Made by a program: the position numbers and the translations under genes. This document shows, in pieces, positions 1 through 9,709 of a stretch of DNA of 23,776 bases (position 1 is its first letter; each line of letters starts with the position of its first letter). The DNA comes from Chloroflexota bacterium. GTDB taxonomy: Bacteria; Chloroflexota; Chloroflexia; JAMDCE01. The DNA is taken from assembly GCA_023489135.1 (NCBI GenBank), contig JAMDCE010000408.1, positions 1 to 23,776 on the forward strand. Direction: 5' to 3'. The notes beneath the pieces are model-generated. The model had not been told where the DNA came from. It did no database searches and saw nothing but the letters and a program-made list of their open reading frames with translations.

Positions 1-206
1 CACACGGCCCATATCGGGATAACATGGACGGGCTGTATCACTGGCACCTGGAAATACTCCCCAAGCTCTCTATTGCGGCTGGGTTTGAGCTGGGCTCCGG
101 TCTAATGATCAACACCGCTTTGCCGGAGTCGGCGGCGGAGTTCCTCCGCAGGGTATCGGTGGAAGAGGCGGAGCGGGATCGACAGGAGGCCCTGGCTCAC
201 CCTTAG
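1..206 (+). CDS. Galactose-1-phosphate uridylyltransferase-like protein, C-terminal end (partial)
   Basis: The reading frame is open from the first full codon at position 3 to a TAG stop at 204-206, so the gene begins outside the window. The visible 67 or so residues carry the signature YHWHLEILPKLSIAAGFELG followed by GLMINTALPESAAEFLR. In the GalT branch of the HIT superfamily this is the C-terminal YHWHxEIxPxL..xAGFE segment that ends the second HIT-like domain. GalT exchanges UMP between UDP-glucose and galactose-1-phosphate in the Leloir pathway; close relatives use other sugar-1-phosphates, so the substrate is not certain. An ATG at 24 is internal, not a start, because family similarity continues upstream of it. 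An intrinsic terminator lies about 55 bp downstream, which separates this gene from the pyrimidine operon. Confidence 0.8.
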   Translation, partial: HGPYRDNMDGLYHWHLEILPKLSIAAGFELGSGLMINTALPESAAEFLRRVSVEEAERDRQEALAHP

Positions 207-261
207 ATTCGTCTCCATAATCGTTCATCAGAGCTACCGTTGAAGTGGAATAATCAATCGA

Positions 262-293
262 GGGGCAGGCGCATCATGCCGGCCCCTTTTTCT
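262..293 (+). terminator. Intrinsic terminator of the GalT-like gene
   Basis: GGGGC-A-GGC (262-270) pairs with GCC-G-GCCCC (278-286), leaving one A/G mismatch and a 7-nt loop. It is followed directly by TTTTTCTTT (287 onward). It lies 56 bp after the stop of the GalT-like gene and upstream of the pyr promoter. Confidence 0.85.
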
Positions 294-336
294 TTAGGCC
301 AGGGTGCATACGTTCTGCTTCCCAAGGCAATTTCTC

Positions 337-365
337 TTGCAAAGTAGTCGAGCCCGTGGTAGAAT
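337..365 (+). promoter_or_regulatory. Sigma70-type promoter of the pyr operon
   Basis: TTGCAA (337-342), a 17-nt spacer and TAGAAT (360-365) make a near-consensus housekeeping promoter. Initiation near 372 would put the PyrR-binding hairpin (418-448) and the attenuator (477-515) in a leader RNA of about 200 nt before pyrR. The -10 element adjoins a perfect inverted repeat starting at 366. Confidence 0.7.
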
Positions 366-400
366 AGCTTCAGCGTCGCAGGTAGTGCTTCGCTGAAGCT
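366..400. repeat. Perfect 10-bp inverted repeat at the start of the pyr leader
   Basis: AGCTTCAGCG (366-375) and CGCTGAAGCT (391-400) are exact reverse complements separated by 15 nt. The left arm begins right after the -10 element and spans the likely transcription start, so the full hairpin may not exist in RNA. A shorter hairpin, GCTTC (388-392) with GAAGC (396-400), could form in the transcript. It could be an operator, an alternative leader fold, or chance. Confidence 0.55.
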
Positions 401-417
401 CCGGCGGGTGTTTCGAA

Positions 418-448
418 CCTTTAAGCCAGTCCGGCGAGGCTGGTAAGG
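418..448 (+). promoter_or_regulatory. PyrR-binding RNA hairpin (anti-antiterminator)
   Basis: The loop sequence AGTCCGGCGAGGCT (428-441) fits the conserved PyrR RNA consensus (ARUCCNGNGAGGYU) known from Bacillus pyr leaders. It is flanked by CCTT (418-421) and AAGG (445-448), which pair at the base, and by CCAG (426-429) with CTGG (440-443). In the known mechanism PyrR bound to UMP stabilises this hairpin, which prevents the antiterminator from forming and lets the downstream terminator stop transcription. Its place between the promoter and a terminator just before pyrR supports the same role here. The antiterminator pairing is not certain: GAGGCU (436-441) with AGCCUU (506-511) is one candidate. 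Confidence 0.88.
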
Positions 449-476
449 GGAGGGCAATATGGATATCGAGCGCACA

Positions 477-515
477 GGTTCTTGCTGAGTAGCTTACTTG
501 GCAGGAGCCTTTTTT
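477..515 (+). terminator. Attenuator (intrinsic terminator) of the pyr leader
   Basis: GGTTCTTGCTG (477-487) pairs with TGGCAGGAGCC (499-509) over 11 bp including several G-U pairs, followed by TTTTTT (510-515). It lies about 30 nt downstream of the PyrR-binding hairpin and 58 nt before the pyrR start. That is the expected layout for UMP/PyrR-controlled premature termination. Confidence 0.85.
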
Positions 516-560
516 GTTGGACTGGTGGCAAGGGACGGGCTAGGGGATGCAGATGAGTGA

Positions 561-1121
<561 letters not shown>

Positions 1122-1154
1122 CAGTTGGTGTAAGTTGTCGCGGGGAGTCAGATA

Positions 1155-2099
1155 ATGAACAGGAAAGATGTACTGGATCTAGACGACTTCACTCCGAACG
1201 AGATATCGTTGGTCTTGGAAACAACGGATGCCATGAAAGAGGTGCTCTCTCGCCCCATCAAAAAAGTCCCTCCACTGCGCGGCAAGACCGTGGTCATCCT
1301 GTTCTACGAGAACAGCACGCGGACCAGGGTGTCGTTTGAGCTCGCAGCTAAGAACCTTTCGGCGGACGTGGTCAACATCAGCGCCTCCTCGAGCTCCGTT
1401 GCCAAAGGTGAATCCCTGGTGGACACCATTCGCACCATACAGGCGTTGGGCGCGGATATGATCGTCATCCGGCACTCCCAATCGGGGGCGCCCTACCTGG
1501 TGGCGCAACACTTGAATGGCTCGGTGCTGAATGCCGGAGATGGATGGCACGCCCATCCCACTCAAGCGCTGCTTGACATGTACACCGTCCGCGAGAAACT
1601 GGGCAGAATAGCAGACTTGAAGGTCACCATGGTGGGCGACATTTTGCACAGTCGAGTGGCTCGCTCCAACATCTGGGGCTTTTCCAAGATGGGGGCCATG
1701 GTAACCCTGTGCGGCCCCCCCACTCTGATCCCGGTGATGGGGAAGAACGGGTACAGCGGTGATATTCCCGACGTTAACGTGGAATACGACATCGATAGGG
1801 CCCTCGCCGATGCCGACGTGATCATGGGGCTGCGCATTCAGAAAGAACGTCAGCAAGGCGGATTGCTGCCCAGTCTCCGCGAGTACGTCCAGCTCTTTCA
1901 ACTGAACGGTGAGAGGATCGCGCGAGCGAAGCCGGGGGCTCTGGTGATGCATCCGGGACCTATGAACGAGGGGGTAGAGATAACCCCCGAGGTCGCTCGC
2001 TGCGCTCAGTCCGTGATCGAGGAGCAAGTATCGAACGGCGTAGCCGTTAGAATGGCGCTGCTGTATCTGTTGGCCGGCTACCGAGGCGGGAACGCTTGA
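1155..2099 (+). CDS. pyrB: Aspartate carbamoyltransferase, catalytic chain
   Basis: This 314-residue enzyme joins carbamoyl phosphate and aspartate to give N-carbamoyl-aspartate, the committed step of pyrimidine synthesis. The carbamoyl-phosphate binding motif STRTRVSFE starts at residue 54. The [11 protein letters not shown] block follows at 134, and the C-terminal aspartate-binding region contains [12 protein letters not shown]. The length matches the catalytic chain alone. No pyrI regulatory chain is present in the window, consistent with control by PyrR attenuation. GGGGAG at 1141-1146 provides a ribosome site before the ATG. The gap to pyrR is 33 bp and to pyrC 22 bp, so the genes look co-transcribed. 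Confidence 0.97.
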   Translation: MNRKDVLDLDDFTPNEISLVLETTDAMKEVLSRPIKKVPPLRGKTVVILFYENSTRTRVSFELAAKNLSADVVNISASSSSVAKGESLVDTIRTIQALGADMIVIRHSQSGAPYLVAQHLNGSVLNAGDGWHAHPTQALLDMYTVREKLGRIADLKVTMVGDILHSRVARSNIWGFSKMGAMVTLCGPPTLIPVMGKNGYSGDIPDVNVEYDIDRALADADVIMGLRIQKERQQGGLLPSLREYVQLFQLNGERIARAKPGALVMHPGPMNEGVEITPEVARCAQSVIEEQVSNGVAVRMALLYLLAGYRGGNA

Positions 2100-2121
2100 T
2101 TAACGTCCGGAGGTGAGGACG

Positions 2122-3543
2122 ATGTCACAGGTCTTGATAAAAGGTGGACGAATAATAGATATCGGTGCCAGCATCGACGCCGTCGGGGATCTACTCATAC
2201 GTGATGGGATGATCGCGGGTATCTGGGTTGAGCAAGGTGCCACGGTCGACGGCGTGGCTGCTCTCGCCGAAAACGGGACCAAGCCGCCATCGGTCGTCGA
2301 CGCCACCGGTTGCGTGGTCTGTCCGGGCTTCATCGATCTTCACGCACACCTGCGCGAGCCCGGGTACGAGGACAAGGAGACAATCGAGACCGGCACGCGG
2401 GCGGCCGCCGCGGGCGGGTTCACCACCGTCTGCTGTATGCCAAACACGAATCCGGCCATCGACAACCCGGGGACTCTAGAGCTGGTTGTGAGGACCGCTC
2501 AAAGCCAGGGCGTAGTGAGGGTGCTGCCGATAGCTGCCATCACCAAGAATCGGGCCGGAGCGGAGCTGGCCGAAATGGCCGAGCTGGCGCGGGCCGGAGC
2601 GGTTGGCTTCTCGGATGATGGGAGGCCGGTTGTCAGCAGCCGTCTGATGCGCTATGCTCTGGACTACAGCCGCATGCTGGGCAAGCCAATAATGGAGCAC
2701 TCGGAAGATCTTGACCTGGCCAAGGATGGGGTGATGCACGAAGGAGTAATCGCCACCAAGCTGGGAATGAGAGGCATCCCCGGCGCGGCGGAGGACATCG
2801 CGGTAGCCAGGAACATCGCCATTGCCCAGATGGTCGACGGTCATCTGCACGTCGCGCACGTCAGCACGGCCGGTTCGGTGGAGCTCATCCGGCGAGCGAA
2901 GGAAAAGGGGATCAGGGTCACCGCCGAGGTCACTCCCCATCACCTTACCCTTACCGACGAGTGGGTGGCCGGAGAGCGCCGCAGCTGGGGGTTGATGTTC
3001 CCTTACTGGGGACCTATGCATCCATACAACACCAATACCAAAGTCAACCCCCCACTCCGGACACAGGCGGATGTCGCCGCTCTGATCGAAGGACTGAAGG
3101 ACGGAACTATCGACGCTATCGCCACGGATCACGCACCTCACACCATCGTCGACAAGCTGTGCGAGTACGATCAGGCCGAGTTCGGCATATCCGGTTTCGA
3201 GACGGCGCTGGGGTCGCTCATGGCCCTGGTGCATCGCGGTGAAATCGAGATAGAGACGCTGATTGCCAGAATGACCACCGGGCCGGCGGGGGTTATTGGC
3301 CTCCCGCACGGCAATCTGAACGTCGGATCGCCGGCCGATGTGGTGGTTTTCGATCCGGATGAGGAGTGGACCGTTAGTCCCGAGGAGTTTCGGTCCAAAG
3401 GCAAGAACACGCCTCTAGACGGTCTTGCCCTGAAGGGCAGGGTCGTGTGCACGGTATGTGCGGGCGAGGTGGTTTTCGCGCGGCACAAGCGGGTGACCGA
3501 GGAAATCAAGGTTGGCCCGCAACGGGTGTTGGAGGTACAATGA
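2122..3543 (+). CDS. pyrC: Dihydroorotase, class I
   Basis: The 473-residue product cyclises carbamoyl-aspartate to dihydroorotate. It is an amidohydrolase with the metal motif HAHLREPG (H74 and H76). Further metal or active-site segments are FSDDG, MEHSED, HVAHVSTAGSVELI and ATDHAPH (D336). PNTNPAIDNP and KVNPPLR are family blocks. A GTG at 2113 is in frame but lies inside the ribosome site GGAGGTGAGG (2109-2118), so the ATG at 2122 is preferred. About 19 residues (281-299, between LTDE and the HPYNTNTK block) look inserted relative to Bacillus-type PyrC. At about 473 residues it is longer than the usual 425-430. The stop overlaps the carA start (ATGA). Confidence 0.95.
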   Translation: MSQVLIKGGRIIDIGASIDAVGDLLIRDGMIAGIWVEQGATVDGVAALAENGTKPPSVVDATGCVVCPGFIDLHAHLREPGYEDKETIETGTRAAAAGGFTTVCCMPNTNPAIDNPGTLELVVRTAQSQGVVRVLPIAAITKNRAGAELAEMAELARAGAVGFSDDGRPVVSSRLMRYALDYSRMLGKPIMEHSEDLDLAKDGVMHEGVIATKLGMRGIPGAAEDIAVARNIAIAQMVDGHLHVAHVSTAGSVELIRRAKEKGIRVTAEVTPHHLTLTDEWVAGERRSWGLMFPYWGPMHPYNTNTKVNPPLRTQADVAALIEGLKDGTIDAIATDHAPHTIVDKLCEYDQAEFGISGFETALGSLMALVHRGEIEIETLIARMTTGPAGVIGLPHGNLNVGSPADVVVFDPDEEWTVSPEEFRSKGKNTPLDGLALKGRVVCTVCAGEVVFARHKRVTEEIKVGPQRVLEVQ

Positions 3544-4661
3544 CGAAACGCGCGGCGCTGGTCTTGGAGGACGGAAGGGCGTTCAGGGGATACCGGTTTG
3601 GGGCTTCGGTAGACGGCGCCGGTGAGGTGGTGTTCAATACCGGAATGACCGGGTACCAGGAGATTTGCACCGATCCCTCCTATCGCGGCCAGATAGTTGC
3701 TCTGACCTATCCCATCATCGGAAATTACGGCGCTACTCGCCTGGACGACGAATCGAGACAACCCTGGCTGTCGGCCCTGGTTGTTAGGGAGAACTGTTCC
3801 GATTACAGCAACTGGCGCGCCGAGGTCTCCCTCGACCGATATCTGGCAGAGCACGGCATACCGGGAATCTCCGGCGTCGATACCCGTGCCCTCACGCGCC
3901 ATCTGCGCTCACGCGGCACGCTGAGAGGGGTGATCTGCGATTGGGATGAGACCTCCGACCCAGACGAGCTTACCGCCAGGGCGCGTGGTGTGCCCTCGGT
4001 CTCCGAAGTGGACCTGGTCGCTCAAACCTCGATCACGGAGCCCTATGTATTCGGCGGAGAGGTCGAAAGCTTCGCGCCCGCGAAAGGAACCAGGATAGTT
4101 GTGGTGGACTGTGGGATCAAGATGAACATCTTGCGCTCGCTGCGGCGTCGGGGGATTCAGGCACTCGTGGTTCCACACGATTGCACTGTGGGCGACATCC
4201 TGGAGCCGAACCCAGCCGGAGTGGTGATTTCCAACGGGCCGGGCGATCCCGCCTTGATGGCCGGAACCGTGCAGGTGGTGCGGGAGCTGGTGGACAGGCA
4301 GGTGCCGCTGCTGGGCATTTGCCTGGGACACCAAATCTTGGGCCGGGCAATCGGGGGAACTACCTCCAGGCTGAAGTTCGGGCACCACGGGGGCAACCAT
4401 CCGGTGAAGGATCTGCGGACGGGGCGCGTGTACATCACTTCACAAAACCACGAGTTTCAGGTGGATCAGGCGTCGATCCCGACGGACAGCGGGTTCTTCG
4501 TGAGCCAGATCAATTTGAACGACTGCTCGGTTGAAGGGTTAGCCCACCAGCAGCTGCCCATTGTGTCGGTGCAATACCATCCCGAAGGCTCCCCTGGTCC
4601 CCAGGATAACCAGTATCTGTTCGACCGATTCTTGAGCTTGACGCTGCGCGCGGAGAAGTAG
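3540..4661 (+). CDS. carA: Carbamoyl-phosphate synthase small (glutaminase) subunit
   Basis: The 373-residue subunit hydrolyses glutamine and passes ammonia to CarB. The N-terminal CarA domain shows GEVVFNTGMTGYQEICTDPSY. The C-terminal class I glutamine amidotransferase domain has the nucleophile in GICLGHQILG (C261) and the other triad residues in YHPEGSPGP (H347, E349). The ATG at 3540 overlaps the pyrC stop by 4 bp and is preceded by GGAGG, so translational coupling is likely. An open frame extends upstream to 3447, but that part lies inside pyrC and has no family similarity. The gap to carB is only 3 bp. Confidence 0.97.
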   Translation: MTKRAALVLEDGRAFRGYRFGASVDGAGEVVFNTGMTGYQEICTDPSYRGQIVALTYPIIGNYGATRLDDESRQPWLSALVVRENCSDYSNWRAEVSLDRYLAEHGIPGISGVDTRALTRHLRSRGTLRGVICDWDETSDPDELTARARGVPSVSEVDLVAQTSITEPYVFGGEVESFAPAKGTRIVVVDCGIKMNILRSLRRRGIQALVVPHDCTVGDILEPNPAGVVISNGPGDPALMAGTVQVVRELVDRQVPLLGICLGHQILGRAIGGTTSRLKFGHHGGNHPVKDLRTGRVYITSQNHEFQVDQASIPTDSGFFVSQINLNDCSVEGLAHQQLPIVSVQYHPEGSPGPQDNQYLFDRFLSLTLRAEK

Positions 4662-4664
4662 GGC

Positions 4665-7600
4665 GTGGGAGAAAAAGACTCGATCAGAAAGGTCCTAGTC
4701 ATTGGGTCGGGCCCGATAGTCATCGGGCAGGCCGCCGAATTCGACTATGCCGGCACTCAGGCCTGCAAAGCGCTGCGGGAGGAAGGGGTCATCTCCGTCT
4801 TGGTGAACTCCAACCCCGCCACCATTATGACCGATCAGGGCGTCGCGGACGTAGTATACATAGAGCCTCTGACAGTAGAGGTGCTGGCTCGAATCATCGA
4901 GCGAGAGCGTCCGGACGGGCTTCTGCCCACCCTTGGCGGGCAAACCGGGCTGAATCTGGCGGTGGACCTGGCCGACGCGGGGGTGCTCGATCGGTTCGGG
5001 GTTCGCCTCCTCGGCACGCCGCTGGAGACGATCAAGAAGGCCGAGGATAGGGAGCTCTTCAAGAATCTCCTGCGCGAAATCGACGAGCCTGTGCCCTTGA
5101 GCAAGACTGTTTACTCCCTGAACGAAGCGCGGGATTTTCTGGAAGAGGTTGGACTGCCGGTCGTGATCCGGCCCGCCTACACGCTGGGGGGCACGGGCGG
5201 CGGTATTGCCCACGCGCCGGATCAGTTCGAGAGGATCGTCTCGGCAGGAATCGAGGCCAGCCCCATCGGACAGGTCCTTCTCGAACGGTGTTTGTTGGGG
5301 TGGAAAGAAATCGAGTACGAGGTCATGCGCGACGCCGCGGATACCTGCATAACCATCTGTAACATGGAGAACTTCGATCCGATGGGGGTGCACACCGGCG
5401 ATAGCATCGTGGTGGCACCGAGCCAGACGCTATCCGATAAGGAATACCAGATGCTGCGAACGGCCTCCATTAAGATCATCAGGGCTCTGGGCATCGAGGG
5501 CGGCTGCAACATCCAGTTTGGGCTCGATCCCCGCTCTATGGATTACTGTGTGATCGAGGTCAATCCTCGGGTCAGCCGTTCTTCGGCGCTGGCTTCCAAG
5601 GCCACAGGCTATCCCATCGCTCGCGTTGCCGCCAAGATCGCCGTCGGCCGCCGTCTCGACGAGATTACCAACGCCGTGACCGGCAAGACCACCGCCGCTT
5701 TTGAGCCGGCGCTCGACTACTGCGTGGTTAAGATTCCGCGCTGGCCCTTCGACAAGTTTCCTCACGGCGACCGCTCCATCGGCACTCAGATGAAGGCCAC
5801 CGGCGAGGTGATGGCCATCGATCGTAGCTTCGAGGCCGCCCTGCAGAAGGCGGTGCGGGCGCTCGAGCTGGGAGGGAAGAGCCTTCTGTGGGAGGACCAC
5901 AGCTGGACCGCGGCAGAGGACACCAAGGGGCAGCCGGCTTTCTACAATACCATTCGCAAGCTGTGGGGGCTGATCGAGGTACCCAACGACCAGCGCCTGT
6001 GGGCCATAACCGCCGCTTTGAGGAGAGGGGTGAGCATCAAGGACGTTGGCCACCGGACCGGGATCGACCCGTGGTTCTTAACCAAGATTCGTAACATCGT
6101 CGCCATGGAGCGCAAGCTGCTGGAAGAGCCGTTGACCCCCGATCTGTTGTTAGAAGCCAAGAGACTAGGGTTCTCCGACGCGCAGATCGCCACTCTGGCC
6201 GATCGGCTTCCGGAGCAGGTCCGCCAGCTGCGCCGGCAGTGGAGCATCTATCCGGTCTTCAAAACTGTTGACACCTGCGCCGCGGAGTTCGAGGCGGCGA
6301 CTCCCTACTACTATAGCACCTACGAATCGGAAAACGAAGCCATCCCCATCGATCGGGCCAAAGCCTGTGTCATCGGATCCGGACCTATTCGCATCGGCCA
6401 GGGGATCGAGTTCGACTATTGCAGCGTGCATTCGGCCTGGGCGCTCCGCGACGCCGGGGTGGCCAGCATTATGATCAACAGCAATCCCGAAACCGTCAGC
6501 ACCGATTTCGATACCTCCAGCCGGCTTTACTTCGAGGCGCTGGACGAAGAGAGCGTCCGCGACATCCTGGAAAACGAGGGATTGGATTCGGCCCCAGCCA
6601 TCGTGCAATTCGGTGGTCAAACGGCCATTAATCTGGCCGAGCCTCTCAAGAGAGGCGGCTCCGCGCAGTTGGGGAGCAGCACCGAGGCCATTGACCTGGC
6701 CGAGGACCGAAGGCTTTTCGAGAACTTCCTCAATCGATTGGGGATTCCGCAACCCCCGGGAGGAGCGGTGACGACCGTCGAGGAGGCCCTCAACGTGGCG
6801 CAGGCGATTGGCTATCCCGTGTTGGTCCGTCCGTCGTACGTGCTGGGCGGACGAGCGATGGAGATATGTCACAACGCGACCGAGCTGGTGCGCTACGTTG
6901 GCGCGGCCGCAGAATTCTCCTCCAAGCACCCCATCCTGGTCGACAAGTATCTCGAAGGCAAAGAGGTGGAGGTTGATGCCGTCTGCGACGGCTCGACGGT
7001 GCTGATTCCGGGGGTGATGGAGCACATCGAGCGGGCCGGCGTGCATAGCGGCGATAGTATGGCCGTGTACCCGGGGATCAACCTGACGTCGAGAGAGGTT
7101 GAAACTATTGTCGACTATACCACTCAGATCGGTCTGGGGCTGGAAGTCCGGGGACTGGTAAACATCCAGTACGTGATCTTCCAGGATGAGGTGTACGTTC
7201 TGGAGGTGAATCCTCGCTCCAGCCGCACGGTGCCATTTCTGTCAAAGGTGACCGGGGTGCCGATGGTCAAGATAGCCACGCTGGTGATGCTGGGCACGAC
7301 CCTGGCCGAGCAAGGGTACGAGGGGGGTCTGTGGAAACGGCAGAGGCTGGTGGCGGTGAAGGCGCCGGTCTTTTCTATGTCCAAGCTGTTGGGAGTGGAT
7401 ACCTACCTGGGTCCGGAGATGAAATCTACCGGCGAGGTAATGGGAGTCGATTTCACTTTCGAGGCGGCCCTGGCCAAAGCGTTGCTCGCGGCCAAGGCTT
7501 CTTTGCCGCCGGAGGGTGCGGTGCTGCTTAGCATCGCCGACAAGGACAAGCCCGAGTCGCTTCCGATAATCCGGCAGCTCGCCGCCTACGGATTCAAGCT

Positions 7601-7925
7601 GTGCGCCACGGAAGGCACCGCGACCATGATCGAGGCCATCGGATTGCCCGTGAAGATGATCACCAAGAAGCTGGACCACGGCCACCCTAATGTTCTCGAC
7701 GTGATTCGAGACGGTTTGGTCCAGGGGGTGGTGAATACCATAGGCGGCGATCGCCAGCCGATGCGCGACGGGTTCGCCATCCGCCGCGCGGCGGTGGAAA
7801 AGGGCATACCGTGCTTTACCAGCCTTGATACCTTCAGGGCGGTGCTAAACTCCTGGAGCTACTCCCGCGACGGCTACAACGTCCTTCCCATAGATCATTA
7901 CCTGGATGCGGGTGTCTCCCAATGA
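4665..7925 (+). CDS. carB: Carbamoyl-phosphate synthase large subunit
   Basis: The 1086-residue subunit makes carbamoyl phosphate from bicarbonate, ammonia and two ATP, for both pyrimidines and arginine. The two homologous ATP-grasp halves are visible: [19 protein letters not shown] near residue 13 and [19 protein letters not shown] from residue 571. Each is followed by a GGQT block, a [13 protein letters not shown] or [13 protein letters not shown] block, and EVNPR(V/S)SR. The C-terminal MGS-like allosteric domain (about 950-1086) shows ATEGTA and the [20 protein letters not shown] block; in the family it binds UMP or other effectors. The start is GTG at 4665 behind CGGAGAAG, 3 bp after carA. 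The stop overlaps the pyrK start in ATGA. Confidence 0.97.
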   Translation: MGEKDSIRKVLVIGSGPIVIGQAAEFDYAGTQACKALREEGVISVLVNSNPATIMTDQGVADVVYIEPLTVEVLARIIERERPDGLLPTLGGQTGLNLAVDLADAGVLDRFGVRLLGTPLETIKKAEDRELFKNLLREIDEPVPLSKTVYSLNEARDFLEEVGLPVVIRPAYTLGGTGGGIAHAPDQFERIVSAGIEASPIGQVLLERCLLGWKEIEYEVMRDAADTCITICNMENFDPMGVHTGDSIVVAPSQTLSDKEYQMLRTASIKIIRALGIEGGCNIQFGLDPRSMDYCVIEVNPRVSRSSALASKATGYPIARVAAKIAVGRRLDEITNAVTGKTTAAFEPALDYCVVKIPRWPFDKFPHGDRSIGTQMKATGEVMAIDRSFEAALQKAVRALELGGKSLLWEDHSWTAAEDTKGQPAFYNTIRKLWGLIEVPNDQRLWAITAALRRGVSIKDVGHRTGIDPWFLTKIRNIVAMERKLLEEPLTPDLLLEAKRLGFSDAQIATLADRLPEQVRQLRRQWSIYPVFKTVDTCAAEFEAATPYYYSTYESENEAIPIDRAKACVIGSGPIRIGQGIEFDYCSVHSAWALRDAGVASIMINSNPETVSTDFDTSSRLYFEALDEESVRDILENEGLDSAPAIVQFGGQTAINLAEPLKRGGSAQLGSSTEAIDLAEDRRLFENFLNRLGIPQPPGGAVTTVEEALNVAQAIGYPVLVRPSYVLGGRAMEICHNATELVRYVGAAAEFSSKHPILVDKYLEGKEVEVDAVCDGSTVLIPGVMEHIERAGVHSGDSMAVYPGINLTSREVETIVDYTTQIGLGLEVRGLVNIQYVIFQDEVYVLEVNPRSSRTVPFLSKVTGVPMVKIATLVMLGTTLAEQGYEGGLWKRQRLVAVKAPVFSMSKLLGVDTYLGPEMKSTGEVMGVDFTFEAALAKALLAAKASLPPEGAVLLSIADKDKPESLPIIRQLAAYGFKLCATEGTATMIEAIGLPVKMITKKLDHGHPNVLDVIRDGLVQGVVNTIGGDRQPMRDGFAIRRAAVEKGIPCFTSLDTFRAVLNSWSYSRDGYNVLPIDHYLDAGVSQ

Positions 7926-8767
7926 GGCTGGTGAATGCCGGGGTGGTGCTCAATCGGGAGGTCGTGCCGGGGGTGCGACTTCTTCGCCTGACTGCACCTG
8001 AGATAGCCAGGGATGCGGCGGCCGGCCAGTTCGTACACGTTCGCGCCGGACTTACCACCGATCCCCTTCTTCGAAGGCCTATCAGTCTGCACGCTATCGG
8101 TAGAGCGGCAAGGTCCCAGGCTCCGACGCGGGCGGACCGTGACGACGGCTCATCCCGGGGGCCGGCAAGCTCTCGGTCCCGGGTGCGAGAGGGTGAGATT
8201 GACATTCTCTTCGCTAAGGTGGGGCGCGGAACCTCTCTGTTGGCCGATTCGCGCCCCGGCGATTCGGTGAATCTGCTCGGCCCTTTGGGTCGAGGCTTTC
8301 GCATCGATCCTAAGACGCGGAACGTGCTCCTGGTGGCCGGGGGACTTGGATTGGCCCCTCTGGCGGCCCTGGCAGCAGAAGCGGTAGGCCGGGACCTGAT
8401 CGTCACGATGCTTTGTGGCTTCAAATCCCAAGAGTCGACTCTTCCTCCGGACTTGCTTCCCCCGGAGGTGGAGTACGTGGTCTGCACCGAGGATGGTAGC
8501 CTGGGACGGAAGGGATTGGTTACCGAGTTCGTGGGAGGCTTCCTGGAATGGGCCGATGAGATCTTCGCCTGTGGCCCTCGGGCCATGCTATCCGCCCTGG
8601 CCAGAAATCCGTTGCTGCGCCGCATTCCGGTTCAAGCGTCGCTCGAAGAGAGAATGGCTTGTGGCGTGGGAGCATGCTTCGGGTGCACCATCCGCACCAG
8701 GTCAGGCCTGAAGCAGGTTTGCCGCGACGGCCCGGTTTTCCGGATAGGAGACGTTGAATGGGAGTGA
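7922..8767 (+). CDS. pyrK: Dihydroorotate dehydrogenase B electron-transfer subunit
   Basis: PyrK carries FAD and a [2Fe-2S] cluster and moves electrons from the PyrD flavin to NAD+. The ferredoxin-reductase-type FAD domain shows QFVHVR and LLRRPISLH (P53-H57). The nucleotide-binding part shows [16 protein letters not shown] and FACGPRAML. The cluster ligands sit in the C-terminal pattern C247-x4-C252-x2-C255-x11-C267, as expected for PyrK. Residues 61-89 form an Arg/Ser/Ala/Asp-rich stretch that looks inserted between two FAD-domain strands; this helps explain 281 residues rather than the usual 255-260. The start overlaps the carB stop by 4 bp and the end overlaps pyrD by 10 bp, so the pair is tightly coupled. 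Confidence 0.93.
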   Translation: MRLVNAGVVLNREVVPGVRLLRLTAPEIARDAAAGQFVHVRAGLTTDPLLRRPISLHAIGRAARSQAPTRADRDDGSSRGPASSRSRVREGEIDILFAKVGRGTSLLADSRPGDSVNLLGPLGRGFRIDPKTRNVLLVAGGLGLAPLAALAAEAVGRDLIVTMLCGFKSQESTLPPDLLPPEVEYVVCTEDGSLGRKGLVTEFVGGFLEWADEIFACGPRAMLSALARNPLLRRIPVQASLEERMACGVGACFGCTIRTRSGLKQVCRDGPVFRIGDVEWE

Positions 8768-9684
8768 GCCTGGCCGTTGAGATTTGCGCCCGAGAGCACG
8801 CCCGCCTGGAGCTCAAGAATCCAGTGATGACCGCCGCCGGGACTTTCGGCTATGGCACGGAGTATGCCAAGCTGGTCGACATAGAGCAGCTGGGCGCAAT
8901 AGTGTCCAAAGGCGTCACGCTCTATCCGCGCGAAGGCAATCCACAGCCGCGGATAGTGGAGACGCCCGCCGGAATGCTCAACACGATCGGCCTTCAGAAT
9001 ATAGGGGTGGAGGCGGTCGTCTGCGAGAAGGCTCCCGTATGGGCGCGCTGGAAAGTGCCGGTGATATTGAACATCGCGGGGGAGTCGGTTGACGACTATG
9101 TTAGAATAGCGGAGGCCGTGGAAGGGGTTCCCGGAATCGCTGCCCTGGAATTGAATATTTCCTGCCCGAACGTTCAAGCCGGAGGGATGTCTTTCGGGGT
9201 CGACAGGTCCCTGGCGGCCGAGGTAACCTCCGCCGTGCGCGCGGCAACCGCTCTCCCCATCATCCCCAAGCTGACTCCTAACGTCGGCGATATCGTCGAG
9301 ATCGCTCGAGCGGTAGCCGACGCCGGGGCCGACGCCGTCTCGCTCATCAATACCTTGAAGGGAATGATCATAGACCTGAAAACGCGGCGACCCTTCCTAA
9401 GCACCAAGACCGGCGGCCTTTCGGGCCCGGCGATCAGGCCGGTGGCGCTGCGAATGGTGTACGAGGTGGCCCGAGAGATCGACGTGCCGGTGATCGGAAT
9501 GGGCGGCATCGCCTCGGCCGAGGATGCCCTCCAATTCATCATGGCAGGGGCAGCGGCGGTGCAAGTCGGCACGGCTAGCTTCTCGGACCCGCGAGCTGCT
9601 CTTGGCATCATTTCCGGAATCGAGGATTTCTTAAACCGAGAGGGTATCTCCGACCTCAGCGAGCTGGTGGGAGTGGCTCAATAG
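8758..9684 (+). CDS. pyrD: Dihydroorotate dehydrogenase, class 1B catalytic subunit
   Basis: The 308-residue FMN protein oxidises dihydroorotate to orotate. Key blocks are KNPVMTAAGTFGYG, LQNIGVE, the active-site loop ELNISCPNVQAGGMSFG with catalytic C136, PKLTPNVGD and GMGGIASAEDALQFIMAGA. A cysteine in SCPN rather than serine marks class 1, and the adjacent pyrK marks subtype 1B (NAD-dependent, heterotetrameric, soluble). The ATG at 8758 has AGGAG at 8746-8750. A GTG at 8764 would also be possible but has no better ribosome site. This is the last pyrimidine gene here; pyrE and pyrF are absent. The next gene starts 25 bp on without a terminator between. Confidence 0.96.
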   Translation: MGVSLAVEICAREHARLELKNPVMTAAGTFGYGTEYAKLVDIEQLGAIVSKGVTLYPREGNPQPRIVETPAGMLNTIGLQNIGVEAVVCEKAPVWARWKVPVILNIAGESVDDYVRIAEAVEGVPGIAALELNISCPNVQAGGMSFGVDRSLAAEVTSAVRAATALPIIPKLTPNVGDIVEIARAVADAGADAVSLINTLKGMIIDLKTRRPFLSTKTGGLSGPAIRPVALRMVYEVAREIDVPVIGMGGIASAEDALQFIMAGAAAVQVGTASFSDPRAALGIISGIEDFLNREGISDLSELVGVAQ

Positions 9685-9709
9685 GAGGGTCGAGCAGGAG
9701 CGTGGAGCG

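Noticed and set aside
254..475. Minus-strand 73-codon frame over the pyr leader
   Set aside because: It covers the terminator, promoter and PyrR hairpin, whose structures explain the sequence. There is no sign of a real protein.
2113..2121. GTG start for pyrC
   Set aside because: The GTG is part of the ribosome site GGAGGTGAGG; the ATG at 2122 is correctly spaced from it.
2476..3309. Minus-strand open frame inside pyrC, and similar ones antisense to pyrB and carB
   Set aside because: They lie opposite strongly conserved enzymes, lack ribosome sites and show no family signature.
3447..3539. Upstream extension of carA
   Set aside because: It overlaps the pyrC coding end by about 97 bp and lacks CarA similarity. 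The ATG at 3540 with GGAGG gives the normal N-terminus.
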